Of a DNA stretch of 8,532 bases, positions 1-6,824 are shown piece after piece (the stretch's first letter is position 1; each line of letters begins with the position of its first letter). A model generated the notes under the pieces. The model was not told where the DNA came from, did not search any database, and saw only the letters and a program-made list of their open reading frames with translations. The position numbers and the translations under genes were made by a program. Source of the DNA: Fidelibacterota bacterium (GTDB lineage Bacteria > Fidelibacterota > UBA2242 > B5-G15); contig QNCQ01000064.1 in the NCBI GenBank assembly GCA_003645825.1, forward strand, positions 1 through 8,532. Reading direction: 5' to 3'.

Positions 1-23
1 GATTTGATTTTGAGGTATTTGTT

Positions 24-830
24 ATGAAGGATATAAAGTTAGCATCAAAAGAGAGCGGGACAAAAAGAACAATAATTGAAGTAAATGGAGTGCGTATAGG
101 GGAAAGATTGGTAGTTATTGCCGGCCCCTGTGCTGTTGAGAGTGAGTACCAGCTGATGAAAACCGCTGAAGCTGTGAAGAAAGCTGGTGCAGATATGCTG
201 CGAGGGGGTGCTTTTAAACCCCGGACTTCTCCATACTCTTTTCAGGGACTTGGTCTGAAGGGATTGAAGATCCTTGAGAAAGCAAGGAGAGAGTTTGATT
301 TACCAGTTGTAACCGAGGTTTTGGATTCAAGAGACGTTAACTGGATTTGTGAATATGTGGATGTATTACAAATTGGTGCCCGGAATATGCAGAACTTTTC
401 TCTGCTTAAGGAGGTAGGAAAGGTAAACAGGCCCGTTTTGCTGAAAAGAGGAATGTATTCTAAAATGAGCGAATGGCTTAACTGTGCAGAGTATATCCTT
501 TCAGAAGGTAATCCCAATGTCATCTTATGTGAAAGGGGGATCAGGACATTTGAAACATATACACGGAACACACTGGATCTGAGTATTGTTCCTGCAGTCA
601 AGGAAATTTCTCATCTGCCAGTTATAGTTGACCCTTCCCATGCCACAGGTAGAGTAAGTTTGATAAAACCTATGAGTCTTGCAGCAATTGCTGCGGGTGC
701 TGACGGTTTACTAATTGAAGTTCATTATAAACCTGAAGAAGCTTTGAGCGATAAGGATCAACAGTTAACTCCTGATCAGTTTCAGGAACTGATGGAAGAG
801 GTGCGGGAACTTTATAGTAATATGAAGTAA
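24..830 (+). CDS. aroF: 3-deoxy-7-phosphoheptulonate (DAHP) synthase, type I-beta; N-terminus possibly cut by the window edge
   Basis: This cytosolic enzyme condenses PEP with erythrose-4-phosphate to DAHP, the first step of the shikimate pathway. The 268 residues give a complete catalytic barrel: Cys36 (in AGPC), His206 (in DPSH), Glu232 (in IEVH) and Asp243 have the same spacing as the metal ligands Cys102, His272, Glu298 and Asp309 that I recall for Thermotoga maritima DAHP synthase. The PEP-site block KPRTSPYSFQG is at 65-75 and ERGIRTFE at 170-177. There is no chorismate mutase domain. The ATG at 24 has GAGG at 12-15 as a possible ribosome site, giving a short Pyrococcus-like form. However, the frame stays open to the window edge, and residues 1-10 resemble the linker that follows the N-terminal ferredoxin-like regulatory domain in longer relatives, so the real start may lie upstream. 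Function is sure; the start is not. It is 16 nt from aroB. Confidence 0.95.
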   Translation: MKDIKLASKESGTKRTIIEVNGVRIGERLVVIAGPCAVESEYQLMKTAEAVKKAGADMLRGGAFKPRTSPYSFQGLGLKGLKILEKARREFDLPVVTEVLDSRDVNWICEYVDVLQIGARNMQNFSLLKEVGKVNRPVLLKRGMYSKMSEWLNCAEYILSEGNPNVILCERGIRTFETYTRNTLDLSIVPAVKEISHLPVIVDPSHATGRVSLIKPMSLAAIAAGADGLLIEVHYKPEEALSDKDQQLTPDQFQELMEEVRELYSNMK

Positions 831-833
831 TCG

Positions 834-839
834 GGAGGG
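834..839 (+). promoter_or_regulatory. Ribosome binding site fixing the TTG start of aroB
   Basis: GGAGGG lies 7 nt before the TTG at 847, directly after the aroF stop codon (828-830). No ATG or GTG is better placed before the conserved part of AroB, so this site is the main reason for accepting a TTG start. Confidence 0.75.
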
Positions 840-846
840 TTGCCAG

Positions 847-1890
847 TTGAGTCCTACAGGAAACGTAAGTGAGGTACTCATAAAAACGAAAGCCTCGACC
901 TCAAGGATTCTTATAGGTGAGAGCATAGAGAATCTTGGTAATTACGTCTCTGGCAGGGCTATCTTGCTTGTTGATAAAAATGTTCAGAAGTTGTATAAGG
1001 ATTTTTTTAAAAACTACGACCGTATACTAATTGAACCCGGTGAGAATTCGAAATCGCTTGATGGATTGAAGAATATTTATGGACAGCTTCTGGAGAAAGG
1101 GGTTGATAGATCCTGGTTCATCATTGGGGTTGGAGGTGGTGTGGCAACTGATATCGCCGGGTTCGTGGCTTCCACTTATATGAGAGGATTGCGATTTGGT
1201 TTCGTTTCTACCACGCTTCTGGGGCAGGTTGATGCAAGTATAGGTGGGAAAAATGGGATTAACTTTGAAGGCTACAAGAACATAATCGGGGTATTCAGGC
1301 AACCGGAGTTCGTTATATGTGATACAGAGTTTTTGAAGACTCTGCCTGGAAAGGAACTGGTGAATGGGTTTTCTGAGATAATAAAGTACTCGTTGATAGC
1401 GGATTCGGAACTCTTTGACTATCTGGATTCAAGCTACGAAAGTATCCTGGCCCTTGAACCCTCGAGTACCCACCGGGTGATAAAAAGGTGTGTTGAAATA
1501 AAAGCTGATATTGTAATGCGGGATGAAAAAGAGTCTTTTGAACGAAGAAAACTTAATTTTGGGCATACAATTGGACATGCTATAGAGAAACTTTCAGGTA
1601 TCAGCCACGGGATGGCAGTTAGTATCGGGATGGTTGCAGCTTTGAGGATTTCCAGGGCAGTTTCCGGATTAAAGAAAGAAGATGAAGAAAGAGCTGTGTC
1701 ACTCCTCAGGAAGTATGGCTTGCCCACCGATTTTTCATATGGTATTGATGAGATAATGGGCGCAATTAGAAAGGATAAGAAAAAAGAAGTAGATTCGATT
1801 TACTTCGTGCTACTGGAAGAGCTAGGCAAGAGTGTAATTCGTAAAATGAAGTTTAGGGATTTAAAGAAGGTGCTGGATGATTTGTGTTAG
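847..1890 (+). CDS. aroB: 3-dehydroquinate synthase
   Basis: AroB converts DAHP to 3-dehydroquinate with catalytic NAD+ and a divalent metal. The protein has 347 residues, a normal length. The NAD-binding segment GGGVATD is at 96-102 and the substrate segment QVDASIGGKNGIN at 127-139, including Lys135. Probable metal ligands are Glu177 (in GFSEIIKY), His240 (in NFGHTIGHA) and His254 (in HGMAVSIG). The usual HGEAV reads HGMAV here, leaving the His in place. Unlike Thermotoga, where I recall a kinase-AroB fusion, this AroB stands alone and the kinase is fused to AroE instead. The start is TTG with a good ribosome site. The last 14 nt overlap aroD in another frame, which suggests coupled translation. 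Confidence 0.96.
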   Translation: MSPTGNVSEVLIKTKASTSRILIGESIENLGNYVSGRAILLVDKNVQKLYKDFFKNYDRILIEPGENSKSLDGLKNIYGQLLEKGVDRSWFIIGVGGGVATDIAGFVASTYMRGLRFGFVSTTLLGQVDASIGGKNGINFEGYKNIIGVFRQPEFVICDTEFLKTLPGKELVNGFSEIIKYSLIADSELFDYLDSSYESILALEPSSTHRVIKRCVEIKADIVMRDEKESFERRKLNFGHTIGHAIEKLSGISHGMAVSIGMVAALRISRAVSGLKKEDEERAVSLLRKYGLPTDFSYGIDEIMGAIRKDKKKEVDSIYFVLLEELGKSVIRKMKFRDLKKVLDDLC

Positions 1891-2512
1891 TCTTCCTTTT
1901 GTCGACGAAAAAACTGTGGGCAGGTTACTGGATCAAAAGTTTCTTGTAGAGGTGCGCCTCGACCTTGCTAAGGATAAATCAGCCTTCTGCAAAGTCGTAA
2001 AGAAGTATAAACAGATCGTAGTAACCTACCGAGGTGGGGATGACATAGCTGTGCGTGCAAAGTTTTTTGAAAAGGCTATTGACTGCGGAATAGCTTACGT
2101 TGATCTGGGTATTACTGACAGCGAGTTAAAAAATATACTTGAAGAAAAATTAAAGAATAGCCCCACCAGGCTTATTCTATCTTACCACAACTTTGATGTT
2201 ACTCCGGCTAAGGAAAAACTGGTTGATATCTACGAGAAATGTCGTTCCGAAGGCGCGGATATAGTAAAAATTGTTACCATGTCAAACGGAGTAGCAGATA
2301 ATGCGGTTATTATGTCTCTTTATGAGTTCAGTCAGGGTGATATGATAGCGTTCGGGATGGGAAATAAAGGCAAGATTACAAGAATTATCGCACCTTTTCT
2401 TGGGGCTCCATTCACCTATGCCTGCTATAGTAGAGGTAAAAAGACAGCTCAAGGGCAGATAGATTACAAAAGCCTTAAGAATATGATAGCGACGATAGAA
2501 AAATATCTATGA
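1877..2512 (+). CDS. aroD: 3-dehydroquinate dehydratase, type I
   Basis: AroD dehydrates 3-dehydroquinate to 3-dehydroshikimate through a Schiff base. At 211 residues it is slightly short for a type I enzyme. Visible active-site elements are Glu25 and Arg27 (EVRLD), His104 (SYHNF), the Schiff-base Lys131 (VKIVTM), Arg169 (ITRIIAPFLGAPFTYA) and Gln194 (AQGQI). The oddity is DLGI at 76-79, where the family normally has D-[LIV]-E: the Glu that orients the catalytic His (Glu86 in the Salmonella enzyme) is Gly78. The ATG lies inside the end of aroB, 6 nt after AAGAAGG (1864-1870). The stop overlaps the next start as ATGA. No type II enzyme (AroQ) is seen in the window, so this is presumably the working enzyme of the operon. 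Confidence 0.93.
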   Translation: MICVSLPFVDEKTVGRLLDQKFLVEVRLDLAKDKSAFCKVVKKYKQIVVTYRGGDDIAVRAKFFEKAIDCGIAYVDLGITDSELKNILEEKLKNSPTRLILSYHNFDVTPAKEKLVDIYEKCRSEGADIVKIVTMSNGVADNAVIMSLYEFSQGDMIAFGMGNKGKITRIIAPFLGAPFTYACYSRGKKTAQGQIDYKSLKNMIATIEKYL

Positions 2513-3804
2513 GCATTTTTGGTGTGATTGGAAAGCCAATATCCCACAGTAAAAGCCCTGACTTGATGAACTTGTATTTTAGGCTCTCCTGGCAGACTGG
2601 ATTTTATTTGAGGCTTGCTCTCAACAACATTGGAGAATTGAGAAAGTTCTTCGAATTGCTGAAGCTAAAAGGAGTTAACGTTACGTCCCCTTTTAAGGAA
2701 GATGCTTTTTCATTCGTTGATAAGGTTAGTGAAGAGGCAAAGTGGGCAAATGCTGTAAATACAATCGTGGTCAATGAGAGTGGGGAATCCTCCGGATATA
2801 ACACAGACTTTAGTGGAGTAAAGTATGTGTTCGATAGATATAATGTAAGTGTTAAGGATAAAAGAGCAGTGGTTATTGGTCTGGGAGGTGCTGGTAAAGT
2901 TTGCGCTCGTGTTTTGAAAGATGAAGGCGGAGAGGTTACGGTCGTGAATAGAACCTTAGAGAAGGCCAGAAATTTTGCCTTACAGGAAGGTTGTTCTTAT
3001 GTTCCCATTGACCATCTGGAAGATGTGGTAAAGGAGGTTGATATTGTCATCTCGGCACTACCCCGTGGCGTTGACTTGATTAAGGAAGAGTGGCTCCGAC
3101 CTGGGCAGGTATTTATGGATGCGAATTATGGTGTTTCTCCGTTAAAGAATGTTGCAAAAGAGAAGGGTTGTGTAGTTTTTGACAGTTTATACTGGCTTGT
3201 TGGACAGTCGATTCCTGCATTTGAGATGTTTACTGGAAGGAAAATTAACACTGATGAGGTTAGTTTCTCGGAAGTTTTGAAAGGGAAAGATTTTGATGCG
3301 ATAGCCATTATCGGGTTTATGCTTTCGGGTAAGACTGCAGTTGGTAGAGTGCTTGCTGACAGACTTGGATGGGAGTTTGTTGATCTTGACGCTACCATTG
3401 AGGCAAGAGCCGGCAAGAAAATAAGGGATATATTTGAGCAAGACGGTGAGGAAAAGTTTAGGTTAGCTGAGAGCGAGATACTCAGAAGAACAATTGGTAG
3501 AAAAAAGGTTGTCTCCTGTGGCGGAGGAGTAGTGATACAGAGAGAAAACAGAGAGCTCTTAAAACGAAAATGTTTTAATATATGGCTTCTTTGTTCTGTG
3601 GACGAGGCTCTCAAGAGGAAAACATCCGATGATAGACCGTTATTAAATGTTGAAGATACCAGAAAAAGAGCGTACGAAATCTTTAAAAGCAGGATTGAAT
3701 TTTACGCTGATGTTTCTGATATTGTTATTTTAAATGAAGGTAAGAATTTAAGTGAGGTTGTAGAAAGGTTGTATGAAGAGATCCGTATTGCCCTCATCAG
3801 TTGA
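2509..3804 (+). CDS. aroEK: Bifunctional shikimate dehydrogenase - shikimate kinase fusion (AroE-AroK)
   Basis: One 431-residue protein carries two consecutive activities: NADPH reduction of 3-dehydroshikimate to shikimate, then ATP-dependent phosphorylation to shikimate-3-phosphate. The AroE part (about 1-245) has SHSKSP at 12-17, catalytic Lys63 (TSPFKED), NAVNT at 81-85, Asp100 (GYNTDFSG), the nucleotide loop GLGGAGK at 124-130, NRT at 148-150 and Gln233 (VGQSIPAFEMFTG). A linker of about 18 residues follows. The AroK part (about 263-431) has Walker A GFMLSGKT at 269-276, substrate residues Asp292/Asp294 (DLD), Arg318 (EKFRLAE), GGG at 338-340 and the lid segment DRPLL at 375-379 with Arg376. 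Both halves look intact. The start has no clear ribosome site and overlaps the aroD stop as ATGA, so it probably depends on translation of aroD. The 3' end overlaps aroA by 32 nt. Confidence 0.95.
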   Translation: MSIFGVIGKPISHSKSPDLMNLYFRLSWQTGFYLRLALNNIGELRKFFELLKLKGVNVTSPFKEDAFSFVDKVSEEAKWANAVNTIVVNESGESSGYNTDFSGVKYVFDRYNVSVKDKRAVVIGLGGAGKVCARVLKDEGGEVTVVNRTLEKARNFALQEGCSYVPIDHLEDVVKEVDIVISALPRGVDLIKEEWLRPGQVFMDANYGVSPLKNVAKEKGCVVFDSLYWLVGQSIPAFEMFTGRKINTDEVSFSEVLKGKDFDAIAIIGFMLSGKTAVGRVLADRLGWEFVDLDATIEARAGKKIRDIFEQDGEEKFRLAESEILRRTIGRKKVVSCGGGVVIQRENRELLKRKCFNIWLLCSVDEALKRKTSDDRPLLNVEDTRKRAYEIFKSRIEFYADVSDIVILNEGKNLSEVVERLYEEIRIALIS

Positions 3805-5032
3805 AGGAATTGTAAAAGCTCCTGCTTCCAAAAGCATGATGATAAGGGCAGTTGCGGCAGCCACGCTTGCGGATGGGGTATCGACATTACGGAACCCTTC
3901 TGACTGTAGGGATGCTATTGCGGCTATAGAAATTTCGAAATCTATTGGTGCTAAGGTAGATAGCCAGGATGAGTTAGTCAAAATTGAGGGGACAGGTGGG
4001 AAAATTCGCCTTGTTAATGACATAATCAATTGCAAAGAAAGTGGGTTATGTATAAGATTATTTACTCCTGTTATTTCTCTTGGTGACAAGGAGACGCTTA
4101 TAACTGGTGAAGGAAGCCTGTTGCGAAGACCAGTTGGAATGATGAAAGAAGCGCTTCGTAGGATGGGAGTCGATTTTGAAGACAATGAAGGTAAATTACC
4201 TATAAGGTTGAAGGGACCTTTAAGAGCGGGAAAGGTGAATGTAGATGGTTCAACAAGTTCTCAGTTTGTTTCAGGACTGCTTTTTGCTCTGCCCTTAGTT
4301 GATGGTAAGTCGGAGATAGAAGTTATCAACTTGAAAAGTAAACCTTATATTGATATGACTCTGTCAGCCCTGTCTGATTTTGGAGTGAATGTTAAAAATG
4401 ATGGATACAGGGTGTTTTATGTTGAGGGGACACAGGAGTATAAAGCCCAAGAGTATTATGTTGAAGGAGACTGGAGCGGAGCCTCCTTTCTTCTTGTAGC
4501 AGGAGCGATTGCTGGAAGAGTTAGGGTAACAGGGCTAAAGGTTGATTCTTTGCAGGCTGACCGGGCGGTTATAAATGTACTGCACATGGCTGGTGCTGTG
4601 GTGAAAGAGGAAAAAAATTACGTAGAAGCATCCTATGGAACTCTGCGGAGGTTTGATTTTGATGCCACGGAGTGTCCGGATTTGTTTCCTCCTCTGGTAG
4701 CGCTCGCATCATGCTGCAAAGGAAGAAGCAAAATTGAAGGGGTACACAGATTGGTCTATAAAGAGAGCAATAGGGCGGAAGCATTGCTCGAAGAGTTTCG
4801 AAAGATGGGAGTACGTTTAAGTGTAGAAAATGATTATATAGTAGTAGATGGTGAAGAGCAACCTGAAGGGGGGAGAGTTTCATCGCATAATGATCATCGT
4901 ATTGCGATGGCGTGTGCTGTTGCGGGACTGGCTTCAAAGGAGGGAGTTGTAATTAGTGGAGCTGAGGCAGTTGAAAAATCATATCCAACATTTTTTGAAG
5001 ATATCAAAAAGTTAGGAGCTAAAGTAAGGTGA
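3773..5032 (+). CDS. aroA: 3-phosphoshikimate 1-carboxyvinyltransferase (EPSP synthase), non-canonical loop
   Basis: AroA transfers the enolpyruvyl group of PEP to shikimate-3-phosphate. At 419 residues it is of normal length. Residues matching E. coli active-site positions are Lys20, Ser21 and Arg25 (APASKSMMIRA), Arg95, Arg119 (LLRRP), Gln164 (STSSQF), Asp303 (ECPDLFP), Lys330, Glu331 and Arg334 (YKESNR), Arg376 (NDHRIAM) and Lys402. The PEP/glyphosate loop reads ESGLCIRLF at 89-97 instead of the E. coli type NAGTAMRPL: the Gly is kept, but Thr97 and Pro101 (E. coli numbering) are both Leu. I associate ESGL-type loops with Bacteroidota and some other divergent enzymes. The ATG is supported by GAAAGG at 3763-3768, 4 nt upstream, inside aroEK. 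The stop overlaps the aroC start as GTGA. Confidence 0.95.
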   Translation: MKRSVLPSSVEGIVKAPASKSMMIRAVAAATLADGVSTLRNPSDCRDAIAAIEISKSIGAKVDSQDELVKIEGTGGKIRLVNDIINCKESGLCIRLFTPVISLGDKETLITGEGSLLRRPVGMMKEALRRMGVDFEDNEGKLPIRLKGPLRAGKVNVDGSTSSQFVSGLLFALPLVDGKSEIEVINLKSKPYIDMTLSALSDFGVNVKNDGYRVFYVEGTQEYKAQEYYVEGDWSGASFLLVAGAIAGRVRVTGLKVDSLQADRAVINVLHMAGAVVKEEKNYVEASYGTLRRFDFDATECPDLFPPLVALASCCKGRSKIEGVHRLVYKESNRAEALLEEFRKMGVRLSVENDYIVVDGEEQPEGGRVSSHNDHRIAMACAVAGLASKEGVVISGAEAVEKSYPTFFEDIKKLGAKVR

Positions 5033-6030
5033 ATACTTTTGGTAGGATATTCAAAGTAAGTATTTTCGGTGAGTCTCATGGGAAAGCTGTTGGGGTTCTG
5101 GTTGATGGTTGCCCTGCAGGAATAGAGCTAAATGAAAAAGATTTCTCAGATGATCTTAAAAGAAGAAAAGGGGGTGGTTACGGGAAAACCGAGAGGATTG
5201 AAGAGGACAGACCAATAATACTTTCTGGTGTTTTTAATGGTAGAACAACCGGTGCTCCTATAATGGTTATTTTCGAAAATAAAAACGTGCGCCCTGCAGA
5301 TTACGAGGCACTAAAAAACCTTCCTCGCCCGGGTCATGCGGACTTCGTTGCATTTAAAAAGTATGGTGGCTTTAACGACTATCGAGGAGGAGGCCACTTT
5401 TCAGGCAGGCTGACCGTTGGGCTTGTGGGAGCGGGTGTAATTGCCAAAAAGGTTACTACTCCTTTGAGGTATAGAGCTGAAGTCATGGAGGTCGGAGGAA
5501 GCAGTGAAATGGGTAAGCCCATAAGGGAAGCAAAACAAAACGGTGATTCTGTTGGTGGAATTGTTGAATGTGTGATTGAAAATGTCCCTGCAGGGTTAGG
5601 TGAACCTTTTTTCGATTCAGTAGAGTCTCTTTTGAGTCACATTGTTTTCAGTATCCCGGGGATTAAGGGAATTGAATTTGGAGCTGGGTTTATGGCTGCC
5701 CGGATGAGAGGTAGTGAGTATAATGATGAAATCATTGATATTGCAGGAAGAACTGCAACAAACAATGCTGGTGGAATAAATGGTGGAATAACAAATGGTA
5801 ATTCAGTGGTCTTTAGAGTAGCTGTAAGACCGACAGCGAGCATTTTGAAGAAGCAAAAGACGATAAATCTGGAGACTGGGAAAGAGGAAGAAATTTCTGT
5901 TAAAGGTAGGCATGATGTATGTATTGCTTTGAGATTTCCAGTTATTCTCGAAGCTGTCTCTGCAATTGTCTTTGCTGATTTGATGCTGATTGAACAGAGA
6001 GTGGCAAGAGTGTTCAGAAAAGGGGTGTAG
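5029..6030 (+). CDS. aroC: Chorismate synthase
   Basis: AroC eliminates phosphate from EPSP to give chorismate, using reduced FMN, and closes the common pathway. Family landmarks are GESHG at 14-18 (His17), RRKGGGYGKTERIEED at 45-60, NLPRPGHADF at 97-106 (His103), DYRGGGHFSGRLT at 117-129, NNAGGINGGITNG at 245-257 and RHD at 294-296. At 333 residues it is shorter than the usual 350-390, mainly a short C-terminus. The GGGHFSGRLT block differs from the common GGGRSSARET and matches the variant I recall from Clostridia and relatives. The start is GTG, overlapping the aroA stop, with AGGAG at 5014-5018. No flavin reductase domain is present, so reduced FMN must come from another protein. Confidence 0.95.
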   Translation: MNTFGRIFKVSIFGESHGKAVGVLVDGCPAGIELNEKDFSDDLKRRKGGGYGKTERIEEDRPIILSGVFNGRTTGAPIMVIFENKNVRPADYEALKNLPRPGHADFVAFKKYGGFNDYRGGGHFSGRLTVGLVGAGVIAKKVTTPLRYRAEVMEVGGSSEMGKPIREAKQNGDSVGGIVECVIENVPAGLGEPFFDSVESLLSHIVFSIPGIKGIEFGAGFMAARMRGSEYNDEIIDIAGRTATNNAGGINGGITNGNSVVFRVAVRPTASILKKQKTINLETGKEEEISVKGRHDVCIALRFPVILEAVSAIVFADLMLIEQRVARVFRKGV

Positions 6031-6032
6031 AT

Positions 6033-6824
6033 ATGAAAATTTTCGTGATGGGTGTAGGCAGGATGGGAGCATGGCTTGTTGAAGAGTTTTGTCATGACTA
6101 TGAGGTAGCAGCGTATGATATCGACTCACGTAGGATGAAATACCTATTTAATGCTCAAAGATTCACAAGTCTGGAAGAGGTTAAAAAGTTTGATCCTGAT
6201 CTGGTGATAAATGCTGTTAATCTGCAGCATACTATAAAAGCTTTTGAGGATGTTTTGCCTTATGTTCGAGAAGATTGTATACTCTCAGATATAACAACAG
6301 TGAAATTTGAGGTTCAGAGATTTTATAAAAAGGTTAGAAGACGGTTTGTTTCAACCCATCCAATGTTTGGCCCAACCTTTGCGAACATCCGAGATCTTAG
6401 AGATGAGAATGCGATAATAATTAAAGAATCTGACGAGGAAGGGAAAAAGTTCTTTAGGAATTTCTATGGGAGTTTGAATCTTAACATTTATGAGTATTCA
6501 TTCAAAGAGCACGATGAAATTACCTCATATTCCCTGGGTACGCCCTTTGCCTCATCGCTTGTCTTTGCAGCTTGCATGAAGAAACAGGATGCTCCAGGGA
6601 CAACATTTAAGAAACATTTAGCAATTGCAAGAGGATTATTATCTGAAGACGACTATTTGATTGCAGAGGTTCTGTTTAATCCTCATACTTTGAAACAGAT
6701 CGAAAGAATAAATTCTCAGCTGTCATACCTTACCCACATTATCCGTGCAAGGGATTATGACGAAATGAAACGATTCTTGGACCGATTAAGAGAAAACATA
6801 TGTGACATTCCCAGAAAAAGTTAA
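6033..6824 (+). CDS. tyrA: Prephenate dehydrogenase (possibly arogenate dehydrogenase), Bacteroidota-like
   Basis: The protein oxidatively decarboxylates prephenate (or arogenate) on the way to tyrosine, branching from the chorismate made by the genes before it. The N-terminal Rossmann domain has GVGRMG at 7-12, and Asp29 at the end of the second strand fits NAD+ rather than NADP+. SDITTVK is at 85-91, and STHPMFGPTFAN at 107-118 carries the conserved His109. The rest is the helical dimerisation domain, with KEHDEITSYSLG at 158-169 and QDAPGTTFKKH at 185-195. At 263 residues it has no ACT or chorismate mutase domain. The whole protein reads like Bacteroidota TyrA from memory. The ATG follows aroC by 2 nt, with AAAAGGGG at 6018-6025. 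It is the last gene of the run, and its stop overlaps the stop of the opposing gene. Prephenate versus arogenate preference cannot be read from sequence. Confidence 0.9.
   Translation: MKIFVMGVGRMGAWLVEEFCHDYEVAAYDIDSRRMKYLFNAQRFTSLEEVKKFDPDLVINAVNLQHTIKAFEDVLPYVREDCILSDITTVKFEVQRFYKKVRRRFVSTHPMFGPTFANIRDLRDENAIIIKESDEEGKKFFRNFYGSLNLNIYEYSFKEHDEITSYSLGTPFASSLVFAACMKKQDAPGTTFKKHLAIARGLLSEDDYLIAEVLFNPHTLKQIERINSQLSYLTHIIRARDYDEMKRFLDRLRENICDIPRKS

Noticed and set aside
3029..3046. Near-perfect Shine-Dalgarno AAAGGAGGT inside the AroE coding part
   Set aside because: No ATG or GTG lies at a useful distance and the possible TTG start gives only a very short frame. The bases encode normal AroE residues (VKEVDI).
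3126..3614. Long minus-strand open frame opposite aroEK, and similar antisense frames elsewhere
   Set aside because: Serine/proline/phenylalanine-rich translations with no family motifs, lying opposite genes with clear conserved motifs; these are shadow frames.
24..6824. A defence system, mobile element or CRISPR array hidden in the window
   Set aside because: No repeat arrays, transposase, integrase, toxin or nuclease motifs were seen. Every long frame is explained by metabolic or regulatory genes.
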